A DNA stretch of 64,000 nucleotides from JAGOLU01 sp037138475 (GTDB lineage Bacteria > Patescibacteriota > Microgenomatia > UBA1406 > GWC2-37-13): contig JBAXII010000008.1 in NCBI GenBank assembly GCA_037138475.1, positions 1 through 64,000 of the forward strand, given 5' to 3'. The notes beneath the pieces were generated by a model. The model did no database searches and was not told the DNA's origin. It saw only the letters and a program-made list of their open reading frames with translations. Numbering within the stretch: position 1 is the first letter of the stretch; every line of letters begins with the position of its first letter. Shown here piece by piece: positions 57,206 to 64,000 of the stretch. The position numbers were made by a program, and so were the translations under genes.

Positions 57206-58024
57206 ATGGAACAACACGCGATCCCCCGTGATATTACCGGCTTTCAGTTCAAACTCATTGGTCCGATGACTTTGAGGCAGTTTATGTACCTCGTGGTCGC
57301 CGCTTTGTTCGGCTACCTTATGACTATGATCGTGGGGAGCATTGTCACTGCTTTTTATATAGACATCATATGTGGGCTTTTGGTCTTTGGTGTGGGGTTG
57401 GCGTTTGCATTTATACCCATAAACGACCGTCCACTCGACTACTTTCTCAAAAATCTCTATAAAAAGCTGGTAAACCCTACCCAGTTTATCTATCACAAGG
57501 AGAACCTGCCCCTCAGGGTGCTGGAGGGAATGTATTACGAACAAGATCCTCATGTCTTGTTGGCACATGTGGATAGTCGCGAAAAGCTGGCGGCATATAT
57601 AGCTGCTAAAAATCCACCCCCACCTGTTGAAGTAAAAAAACCCCTCCCACTTCCTCTACCTATGAGGGGTGCAAAGCCTGTAGCGAAGGTGGGGACAGTG
57701 GCCCAAGCGGCACCACAGACTACAGCCACAGCGACACCTGCGCCTACGGGTGAGCACCCCTGGATCAGTGGAGTGGTGCAAAACCGCAAACTTATTCCGC
57801 TTCCTGGAGTCCTCATCTATATCAAGGATGTGGCGACTAAAAAGAGCCTGCGCATACTCAAAACCAATCCACATGGAGTATTTGCGTCGTTTCATCCGCT
57901 ACCGCCTGGTGAATATCTCATTGAGGTGACAGACACGGGCAAGAGCTACCAGTTTGATTCTAAGACGGTGACCATCGATCCAGCCAATCACCAATTTACC
58001 TTCACCTCACGAGAGATGATGTGA
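57206..58024 (+). CDS. PrgI-family protein fused to a carboxypeptidase-regulatory-like domain
   Basis: 272 residues. The N-terminal ~100 match PrgI (a VirB3-like type IV secretion inner-membrane component): AIPRDITGFQFKLIGPMTLRQF, then two adjacent helices (MYLVVAALFGYLMTMIVGSI and IICGLLVFGVGLAFAFI) and NDRPLDYFLKNL. A Pro/Ala/Thr-rich linker follows, then a ~85-residue beta-sandwich with ISGVVQNRKLIPLPGVLIYI, HGVFASFHPLPPGEYLIEV (CarboxypepD_reg-like). It heads a cluster with TraC-like and VirB4-like genes. A TACACT box (57187-57192) ends 13 bases upstream. Confidence 0.85.
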   Translation: MEQHAIPRDITGFQFKLIGPMTLRQFMYLVVAALFGYLMTMIVGSIVTAFYIDIICGLLVFGVGLAFAFIPINDRPLDYFLKNLYKKLVNPTQFIYHKENLPLRVLEGMYYEQDPHVLLAHVDSREKLAAYIAAKNPPPPVEVKKPLPLPLPMRGAKPVAKVGTVAQAAPQTTATATPAPTGEHPWISGVVQNRKLIPLPGVLIYIKDVATKKSLRILKTNPHGVFASFHPLPPGEYLIEVTDTGKSYQFDSKTVTIDPANHQFTFTSREMM

Positions 58025-58051
58025 TTTGTGATTTCAAAATGTCGACTTGGG

Positions 58052-58080
58052 TTGATAGTTTGATCAGTTTTGTATAGGAT
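58052..58080 (+). promoter_or_regulatory. Promoter of the TraC-like/VirB4-like pair
   Basis: TTGATA (58052-58057), 17-base spacer, TAGGAT (58075-58080), 9 bases before the ATG at 58090. Confidence 0.6.
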
Positions 58081-58089
58081 ATAGCACTT

Positions 58090-58737
58090 ATGCCCGCACC
58101 AAAACCAACCAATCCAAACAAAGGTTGGACACAAAAATTTATCGAGCTTGAGGATGTGGTGGATGACATCGTCCTTTTGCATGGCAATGGAGCAGCGTGC
58201 GTCGTCGAAGTGGGCGCGGTGAACTTTTACCTTTTGTCTTCAGAGGAGCAAAGCTCTATCATCTACGCATATAGCAACCTGCTCAACTCTCTCTCGTTTC
58301 CGATTCAAATCGTTATATTGTCAAAGAAAATGGACGTGTCCAACTATCTCGAGTATCTCGAAAACAAGGTGACAACGCAGCCCCAACAACTTTTAAAAAC
58401 ATATTTGCAGCACTATCAAGACTACATAAAGACGATTATCAAAAAAAACACCGTGCTTGAAAAGCGGTTCTTTTTTGTCATTCCATTTAACCCTCTAGAA
58501 ATGGGAGCGTCGGGGATGGGCAAACTACAGAAGGAGTATGTGGTGACTCGCGCAAAGACATCTCTGTATCCAAAGCGCGACCACCTCCTGCGCTTGCTCG
58601 CAAAGATGGGTCTGCGTGCCACTGTCCTACACCAACAAGAGGTGGTGGAGCTCTACTACAATATTTACAACCCCTCCTCCACAGGTAGACAGCTTGCGCC
58701 GATCCCAACCTATACTAATGTTGTCATGACCCAATAA
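58090..58737 (+). CDS. TraC-like domain protein of the secretion module
   Basis: 215 residues matching the TraC-like N-terminal domain that in other systems is part of the VirB4/TraC ATPase: TQKFIELEDVVDDIVLLHGN, VVEVGAVNFYLLSSEEQSSIIYAYSNLLNSLSFPIQIVI (in part) and FFFVIPFNPLE. Here it is a separate gene, 2 bases before the VirB4-like gene, so the ATPase appears split into two polypeptides. Confidence 0.78.
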   Translation: MPAPKPTNPNKGWTQKFIELEDVVDDIVLLHGNGAACVVEVGAVNFYLLSSEEQSSIIYAYSNLLNSLSFPIQIVILSKKMDVSNYLEYLENKVTTQPQQLLKTYLQHYQDYIKTIIKKNTVLEKRFFFVIPFNPLEMGASGMGKLQKEYVVTRAKTSLYPKRDHLLRLLAKMGLRATVLHQQEVVELYYNIYNPSSTGRQLAPIPTYTNVVMTQ

Positions 58738-58739
58738 CT

Positions 58740-60488
58740 ATGTTTTCACTCTTTCCCCAAAAAAAATCCGCTCCGGTGGTACCCGAGAGTCAGTCTGCAG
58801 GCGCAGTCATGGCGCAGGGCCAGGTGTCTGTCAAAGATTTGATTGCGCCTTCGTTTATAGAAACAGATTACTCGCACATCAAGATTGATTCGCGATATTA
58901 TCGTACGTTGTATGTGGTGGGGTATCCTCGCTATGTGTCATCAAACTGGTTGTACAACCTCATCACGTTTGATCACCCGCTCTTTGTGTCCATGTTCATT
59001 TACCCGACCGAAAGTAAAGAGATCCTTGATGATTTGAAGAAAAAAATATCTCAGATGCAGGCAACTATCGAGATTGATCTCCATGCAGGAAAAGCGGTGG
59101 ATCCTATGGTACAGGTGCAGCTTGATGACGCTCTAGTGCTCCAATCAGAGCTTGCAAAGGGGTCTGAGCGATTCTTCCAGTTTGGATTGTATGTCACCAT
59201 ACCTGCAGACACCAAGGAGGAGCTTGATAACGTAACCAAAGAGGTTGACTCCTCGCTCGCATCACTACTCATCGTCGCAAAGTCTGCCATACTCGAACAA
59301 GATGAGGGATTTAGGTCGACACTCCCCATGTTTTCTGACAAGCTCAAGGTCTGGCGAAATATGGACACCACCTCGCTCGCGATGACGTTTCCATTTTCAA
59401 CGGCGTCGCTTACGCGCAATGAGGGGATACTCTATGGCATCAATCAACACGATGGAAGTCTCATCATCTTTGATCGGTTTACACTAGAAAATGCAAACTC
59501 CGTCATATTGGGTAAATCCGGAGGAGGGAAAAGCTTCTTGGTCAAACTAGAGGCGCTTCGGCTCCTCATGATAGGGGTCGAAGTGATCATTCTTGATCCA
59601 GAAAATGAGTATGCGGCCGCATGTAAGAGTTTGGGTGGGGAGTTTGTGGAGTTTTCGGCCACGTCGAGCTATAAAATAAATCCATTTGAACTACCTCAAG
59701 AGTCTGTGGAGCCTGATGATCTGCAAAATAAGATTTTGGATCTTCACAGCCTCCTCAAGATTATGATGGGCGAGTTGACTCCTGCCCAAGACGCCATGCT
59801 TGATAGGGCGCTCGTGAGCGTATATCAAAATAGAGGAATCACCCCAGACCCCGCAACGTTTAAAAACCCCGCACCATACATAGAGGATTTGTATAAGGTG
59901 TTTTTGGGTATGGAGACTACTGAGGCGGCAGAGATGGCTGATCGGCTGGAAAAATATGTGAAGGGTTCGGCTTCTGGAATATTTAACCAACAGTCAAGCT
60001 TTGATATTAAAAATCCATTTACGGTGTTTGGTATCCGTGATCTAGAAGAAAATCTGCGTCCAATCGCCATGTATATCGTACTCGATTTTATATGGAACAG
60101 AATCAAGAAAGAAAAAAAGCGAAGGGTCCTCATCGTAGACGAGGCGTGGTACCTGATCAAACACAAAGACTCGGCTGCATACCTGCGCAACTTCGCAAAG
60201 CGATCGCGCAAATATGGCATGGGTATGACCACCATCACTCAGGATGTGGAGGACTTCCTCTCCACAGAGGATGGGAAGGCCATCATCACCAACTCATCGC
60301 TACAGATCATATTAAAGCAATCAACAGCTGCGGTGGATAAAATCGCCGAGACCTTTTATCTCACTGGTGGAGAAAAACACTTCCTCCTTTCGGCTGGGGT
60401 GGGTGAAGGGCTCTTTTTTGCATCACAAAACCACGTAGGGTTCAGGGTGATCGCGAGCGACGAGGAGCGGCAGCTGATCAGCGCGTAA
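58740..60488 (+). CDS. VirB4-like conjugation/secretion ATPase
   Basis: A 582-residue AAA-type ATPase. N-terminal TraC/VirB4-like domain (VSVKDLIAPSFIETDYSHIKID), Walker A ILGKSGGGKSFLVKLEAL, EVIILDPENEYAAACK (ExxY region of the VirB4 family), Walker B RRVLIVDEAWYLIKHKDSA and MGMTTITQDVEDFL with the Gln of motif III. VirB4 proteins power type IV secretion or pilus biogenesis. With PrgI and TraC-like genes it forms a minimal module; no relaxase, coupling protein or VirB6/8/9/10 is visible here. Confidence 0.92.
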   Translation: MFSLFPQKKSAPVVPESQSAGAVMAQGQVSVKDLIAPSFIETDYSHIKIDSRYYRTLYVVGYPRYVSSNWLYNLITFDHPLFVSMFIYPTESKEILDDLKKKISQMQATIEIDLHAGKAVDPMVQVQLDDALVLQSELAKGSERFFQFGLYVTIPADTKEELDNVTKEVDSSLASLLIVAKSAILEQDEGFRSTLPMFSDKLKVWRNMDTTSLAMTFPFSTASLTRNEGILYGINQHDGSLIIFDRFTLENANSVILGKSGGGKSFLVKLEALRLLMIGVEVIILDPENEYAAACKSLGGEFVEFSATSSYKINPFELPQESVEPDDLQNKILDLHSLLKIMMGELTPAQDAMLDRALVSVYQNRGITPDPATFKNPAPYIEDLYKVFLGMETTEAAEMADRLEKYVKGSASGIFNQQSSFDIKNPFTVFGIRDLEENLRPIAMYIVLDFIWNRIKKEKKRRVLIVDEAWYLIKHKDSAAYLRNFAKRSRKYGMGMTTITQDVEDFLSTEDGKAIITNSSLQIILKQSTAAVDKIAETFYLTGGEKHFLLSAGVGEGLFFASQNHVGFRVIASDEERQLISA

Positions 60489-60492
60489 TCGC

Positions 60493-60804
60493 CTACATTG
60501 CTGCTTCAAGGGCTTTTTTATACGCATCTTTGCTTTGTGCTCCCACAAGCTGCTGGATTTGCATGCCGTCTTTATATATAAACACACAGGGGATGGATGA
60601 GACATTTTGTTGGCCCGCAACTTCTCCGTTTTGATCTACGTCAATTTTTCCAAAGGACACGGTGGTCATTTGTGTTGAGAGCTCCTCTATCAGAGGTGCT
60701 ATCGCCTTGCAGGGACCACACCATTCGGCGTAGAAATCGACAAGGCAGGTGCCTTTTTTGTTTATAAATGCATCAAAGGTTTGGGTGGTGAGTGTGTGTA
60801 CCAT
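60493..60804 (-). CDS. trxA: Thioredoxin
   Basis: A 103-residue thioredoxin with active site AEWCGPCKAIAPLIEEL, the cis-Pro in SSIPCVFIYKDG and normal length. Note the Cys after cis-Pro (IPCVF; usually IPTLL or IPTVV). It is the substrate of TrxB (6781-7806) and could reduce the class II ribonucleotide reductase. The gene ends 5 bases from the convergent VirB4-like gene. TATAAT on the minus strand (60816-60811) ends 6 bases before the ATG. Confidence 0.95.
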   Translation of the reverse strand: MVHTLTTQTFDAFINKKGTCLVDFYAEWCGPCKAIAPLIEELSTQMTTVSFGKIDVDQNGEVAGQQNVSSIPCVFIYKDGMQIQQLVGAQSKDAYKKALEAAM

Positions 60805-60810
60805 TTGACC

Positions 60811-60816
60811 ATTATA
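60811..60816 (-). promoter_or_regulatory. -10 box, leaderless start of trxA
   Basis: Minus-strand TATAAT, 6 bases before the ATG at 60804. Confidence 0.6.
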
Positions 60817-60941
60817 TACAAGGAAGTGGTGGGGGGTGGGGTAAAATCTACATTCACCCTGAGCTTAGTCAAATTAACATTGCGCTTGCGTAAAGCCACC
60901 CCCTCTGATAGACTATGGGCTATTAATGTAAATTCTTGATT

Positions 60942-61802
60942 ATGCCCGCTACGTTCATCCAAATTGTAGAACTGTTCATAAAAGACCTTCAGGCAAAGGG
61001 AAAGTCTCCGTATACCACCATAGCTTATAAAAAAGACCTCGAGCAGTTTTTTGAGTATGTTTCCCTTCGAGGCATCACCTCTTTTACCAAAATTACCTCA
61101 GAGGTCATTGAGTCATTTATCACTGAGCTGGTGACCGTGAAGGAATATACCAAAAAATCAGCCTCACGAAAGCTCAACTCCATTCGTACCTTGTTCCGCT
61201 TTCTGAAGGCCCAGGGTGTCATCCCCTCAAACCCTGCATCAGAGATATCTCACCCCAAGTTTCAGCCTGCAGCTCCTCGCATACTCACCAAACTTGAGTA
61301 TCGTGGGTTGCGAGATGTGGCAAAGAAAGACCCGCGCGTGTTTGCGCTGGTTGAGCTCCTTTTGCAAACAGGCATGAAAATCGGCGAGCTGGCTCAGTTG
61401 AAAATCGACGACATTAAGCAAAAGCACCTGTATATCCCAAAAACCGGAAATATTCCTGAGCGGGAAATCCCCCTCAACAAGCCTTCTGAGGCTGCCCTCA
61501 AAGCATATCTCTTGGTTCGCCCAAAGTTTTCCGATGCGCATGTGTTTATCACCCGCACAGGCAAACCCATGCTTATCCGAAATATCCGCCAGGTGATTGA
61601 TAGATGTTTTGCAGAGGTGGGCATACAAGCCGCCACGGTGAACGATCTCAGAAATACCTTCATAGCTCACCAACTCACGACAGGAGTGAGCCTCGAGTAT
61701 ATAGCGCGCATCGTAGGACATCGTAGACTTTCTTCGACTGAGCGATTCCTCCACCTGGTAAAGCAGGATGTTGACAAGCGCGAGGCGCTGGGAGAACTCT
61801 AA
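60942..61802 (+). CDS. XerC/D-like tyrosine recombinase fold lacking catalytic residues
   Basis: 286 residues with a complete Xer layout: SAM-like domain (residues ~5-95) and catalytic-type domain (~115-285). Aligning to XerD by motif, the first Arg of TGxRxxEL is K146 (LLQTGMKIGELAQL), the His of HxLR is N234 (VNDLRNTFIAHQL, with R237 kept), the second His is kept (H260, GHRRLSS), and the Tyr nucleophile is F269 (STERFLHL). The beta-hairpin Lys appears kept (K167). Without Tyr it cannot form the covalent DNA intermediate. It probably binds DNA without cutting. It lies next to dnaN-dnaA. The ATG at 60942 is preferred over a TTG at 60936. Confidence 0.88.
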   Translation: MPATFIQIVELFIKDLQAKGKSPYTTIAYKKDLEQFFEYVSLRGITSFTKITSEVIESFITELVTVKEYTKKSASRKLNSIRTLFRFLKAQGVIPSNPASEISHPKFQPAAPRILTKLEYRGLRDVAKKDPRVFALVELLLQTGMKIGELAQLKIDDIKQKHLYIPKTGNIPEREIPLNKPSEAALKAYLLVRPKFSDAHVFITRTGKPMLIRNIRQVIDRCFAEVGIQAATVNDLRNTFIAHQLTTGVSLEYIARIVGHRRLSSTERFLHLVKQDVDKREALGEL

Positions 61803-61895
61803 TCCACGGACCACACCCTTTCATTTGGCTCTCCCGATACTTTACCTTGTTATTTCAAGTTTCATATTTCTTCATTCTTTGGTCATCGTCCTCTC

Positions 61896-63023
61896 TCACT
61901 CTTGTATCCTGATTGGCATGATCACGTGTTGATAGAAAAACTGGTCTGTCTTCTCATCGTCTTCGACCACGCCTGAGAGAAATAGGATGGGCGTTTCGGG
62001 TCTATTTACTCTAATGGTAAATTGCTCGTCTTCTATGCTTCCCAAAAAGTCCAGGATGTATCGGATATTAAATGCAATTGTTAGCTTCTCTTCACTTTTT
62101 GTATTTACTCGTTGAATAGAAACTCCACTCTCTTGCCCTGCTTCTTTTTTTGGTCTAATAAGAATTGATTTGTTTTCAATACAAAAAACAGCAATGTTTG
62201 AGTGGTCTCGAGCAAATACACCCACTGTTTTTAGTGCGGCCTCTATCTCCTTTTTTTGCAGTACAAAACTGTGTTGGTGTGATTGAACTAATACTTTTTC
62301 ATATGCGGGATAGTCTCCAGAGAGGAGTTGGGAGGATAGTGATGTGCTTCCTTGGGACAAGTTTATTTTTTTTCCTTCTACATCTATGCCAAAAAACAAT
62401 TGGTCTGCAGATTTGAGAATACCTATTGACTCAGATAAAAAGCCTGCGGGCACGAGTATGGGGCTTTCAATACCTAGGTTTTGGGTTATCTGGACAAGCG
62501 ACAATCTAAAGCCATCTGTTGCGACAATGCGAGTGGTGTCCTGGGTGAGAGGTATAAAGTTGATAGAGGAAAGTGCGGGGCGAGCCGTGTCTTGAGAGCA
62601 CGCAAAAAGAACAGGTGAGAGCGCAGAAGAAAATGTTTTTGTGGGAATCTTGATTGTCCCTTTTTTGAGTTCTGTTTTTTCTCCCACCTCTTTTGTCAGC
62701 GGAAACACTCCGGTGACTTGCTTGTTTTTGATTTTTATTTTTTGATCACTAATCTCTATGGATGCGTGGTCCTCTTGGAGAGTTTGAAGAAAGTCATACA
62801 GCTTCTTTGTGTCTGTGGAAAAGATCATTTCCTCCCCAACATACTGGACTGGAATAAATGACTCGAATTCTCGTGTTTCTCCTTGTGCAAAGGCAGTGAG
62901 TTTGTCGCTCTTGAGAGAGAAGAATTCTTTGTGTGTCTTTTGACCGATGAGGAACCTTCGAAGATCAGACAACACAAGTGAGAGTTTCTTGGTCTCAATA
63001 CTAGATATATTAATAGTAGTCAT
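61896..63023 (-). CDS. dnaN: DNA polymerase III beta sliding clamp
   Basis: 375 residues forming the ring-shaped processivity clamp. It shows LSLVLSDLRRFLIGQ, IKIPTKTFSSALSPVLFACSQDTARPALSSINF (in part), IVATDGFRLSLVQI, SQLLSGDYPAYEKVL and the C-terminal peptide ending FFYQHVIMPIRIQE (cf. YVIMPMR). The ATG at 63023 starts the fold; a longer frame runs to 63140 but overlaps dnaA. It follows dnaA on the same strand, the classical dnaA-dnaN order. Confidence 0.95.
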   Translation of the reverse strand: MTTINISSIETKKLSLVLSDLRRFLIGQKTHKEFFSLKSDKLTAFAQGETREFESFIPVQYVGEEMIFSTDTKKLYDFLQTLQEDHASIEISDQKIKIKNKQVTGVFPLTKEVGEKTELKKGTIKIPTKTFSSALSPVLFACSQDTARPALSSINFIPLTQDTTRIVATDGFRLSLVQITQNLGIESPILVPAGFLSESIGILKSADQLFFGIDVEGKKINLSQGSTSLSSQLLSGDYPAYEKVLVQSHQHSFVLQKKEIEAALKTVGVFARDHSNIAVFCIENKSILIRPKKEAGQESGVSIQRVNTKSEEKLTIAFNIRYILDFLGSIEDEQFTIRVNRPETPILFLSGVVEDDEKTDQFFYQHVIMPIRIQE

Positions 63024-63106
63024 AGTAGGGCGTGTGGGTAAGTGTATAAGACGAGTTTTGGGTTTACAAGGCGTTCTTTGTAGCACATAGGCGCATGTGG
63101 GTAATT
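63024..63106. other. dnaA-dnaN gap with two DnaA-box-like 9-mers
   Basis: TGTGGGTAA occurs twice, at 63033-63041 and 63096-63104, each one base from the DnaA box TGTGGATAA. The gap is 83 bases. The main origin may lie here or upstream of dnaA, outside the window. Confidence 0.4.
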
Positions 63107-64000
63107 TTAGGTGCTCGTGGACAGACCAAGGTTTTGGCATATCGTATCAATCTCTTTCTTTGTGTTGGTATCATGGATAAGTAATTCTTGGATCTTTTGG
63201 ACGCCATGAAGGACGGTCGTGTGATCTTTTCTTTTGAGAAATCGGGCGATTTCGATGAGGCCCATGTGGTTTTTCTCTCGCAACACATACATAAGCACGT
63301 GTCTCGCGTGGGCAACTTTCTCAGTTCTATTTAATTGTTTGAGGTGGATGGGCTTTAGTTGAAAAAACAAACACACGGTCTGCATGGCTTTCTCAGCAGG
63401 GGGCGCACCACTCTCCGCGCCCGAGCCCGACGAAGAGTGAACGTCCTGGAGCCTGAGGGTAACATCTTGTTGGCTAGTAGCAGGACGCACGAGCGCGCGG
63501 GCATATGAAGAGAGGAGGATACCCTCAAGCATGCGGTTGTCTTGTGCCTGACCCGCAATCTCCTTGGCGACCTCAATATCCACCTCGATTCCGCGCTCTT
63601 TGGCCTTTATCATAGTGATAGCTGTTTTGAGCTCAAAATCAGGGGGAGAGATATCTATGATGAGTCCACCCGCAAACCTCGACCTCAGTCGATCCTCTAT
63701 GTCGTTGATCTGCATAGGGGGACGGTCAGAGATGAGTATCACCTGGCCACCCCTCCCCACAATGTCGTTAAAAGTATTGAAAAATTCTTGCTGGACCGTT
63801 TGTTTGCCCGCAATAAACTGAATATCATCCACAATGAGCACATCAAGCCGCCTGTATTTTTGGCGAAACTTGTCGGTGGTTCTCCCCCGAATAGCCTCAA
63901 TGATCTCATTGGTAAACTTGTCTCCCCCACAAAAAAAGACACGCGCTTGCCTGTTGAGCTGAAGCACCCGAAACGCAGTGGCCTGGGCGAGGTGGGTCTT
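63107..64000 (-). CDS. dnaA: Chromosomal replication initiator DnaA (C-terminal ~300 residues, cut by window edge)
   Basis: The frame stays open to the window edge, so the N-terminus and start are missing. It begins within the Walker A region (KTHLAQATAFRVLQLN), then Walker B RLDVLIVDDIQFI, sensor 1 QVILISDRPP, box with DRLRSRFAGGLIIDI, sensor 2 region EGILLSSYARAL, and the domain IV helix-turn-helix ending FLKRKDHTTVLHGVQKI (canonical GGRDHTTVLHA). Between domains III and IV is an extra Ser/Gly/Ala-rich linker (SSSGSGAESGAPPAEKA). The last residues are ICQNLGLSTST. Confidence 0.95.
   Translation of the reverse strand, partial: KTHLAQATAFRVLQLNRQARVFFCGGDKFTNEIIEAIRGRTTDKFRQKYRRLDVLIVDDIQFIAGKQTVQQEFFNTFNDIVGRGGQVILISDRPPMQINDIEDRLRSRFAGGLIIDISPPDFELKTAITMIKAKERGIEVDIEVAKEIAGQAQDNRMLEGILLSSYARALVRPATSQQDVTLRLQDVHSSSGSGAESGAPPAEKAMQTVCLFFQLKPIHLKQLNRTEKVAHARHVLMYVLREKNHMGLIEIARFLKRKDHTTVLHGVQKIQELLIHDTNTKKEIDTICQNLGLSTST

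Noticed and set aside
1..64000. TGA read as glycine (code 25)
   Set aside because: Several conserved genes end at TGA at the expected place, and none of the conserved genes needs TGA read-through.

Overview
The window looks like chromosome from a small-genome Candidate Phyla Radiation (Patescibacteria) bacterium, most likely Microgenomates-like. This placement is an inference from gene content: an adenosylcobalamin-dependent ribonucleotide reductase beside its ATP:cobalamin adenosyltransferase, a PrgI / TraC-like / VirB4 cluster, a tandem ThyX-like protein, a DUF5667 protein, MurT-GatD, and few biosynthetic genes. TGA is a normal stop codon (for example at 16127 and 28838), which argues against the recoded Gracilibacteria/SR1 code. 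There is no rRNA operon and no CRISPR array. Two tRNAs are visible, Pro(GGG) and Ala(GGC).

Layout. 1-2.5 kb is visibly AT-richer: an interrupted comEC remnant and a membrane protein carrying an integrase-type DNA-binding domain. 2.5-5.1 kb (minus) is secE-nusG-rplK-rplA followed directly by a HEPN RNase-like gene. 5.1-9.6 kb (minus) holds a LysM/M23 peptidase, trxB, a CsoR-like repressor and rho. 9.8-22.4 kb holds queuosine genes (tgt, queA), a flavin-linked run (tandem ThyX, EamA transporter, riboflavin kinase), glycosyltransferases, tatD, gatD-murT and murI. 22.4-35.3 kb holds eno, gpmA, an M20 peptidase, a secreted glycoside hydrolase, an ABC exporter, tRNAs, a PIG-L deacetylase, a PIG-V-like transferase and a Nudix enzyme. 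35.4-37.9 kb holds unknown proteins and a repeat-rich gap. 37.9-44.6 kb (minus) is the nucleotide-reduction block (adenosyltransferase, nrdJ, nrdR), DUF5667, HU and RNase Y. 44.8-54.5 kb holds a flavin oxidoreductase, a PilX-like protein, a receiver domain, recA, a UbiA-type prenyltransferase, pgi and others. 54.5-60.8 kb holds a PIN protein, ribosomal protein S1, the PrgI/TraC-like/VirB4 module and trxA. 60.9-64 kb holds an Xer-like protein that lacks catalytic residues, dnaN and a dnaA cut by the window edge, so the right end is near the replication origin.

Three themes run across the window. (1) Many genes have a TATAAT-like -10 box ending only 5-10 bases before the start codon, which implies leaderless mRNAs; HU and S1 instead have leaders with strong Shine-Dalgarno sites. 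(2) Short palindromic repeats (hairpins flanked by GGAT and ATGAC) are scattered between genes, often as head-to-head pairs, and one related copy lies inside a peptidase gene. (3) Several conserved proteins have altered key residues or parts: the Xer-like recombinase (R to K, H to N, Y to F), the CsoR-like repressor without its usual metal ligands, a ThyX whose signature is split between two halves, Rho with an Arg/Gly-rich insert, MurT without a zinc ribbon, and RNase Y without its membrane anchor.
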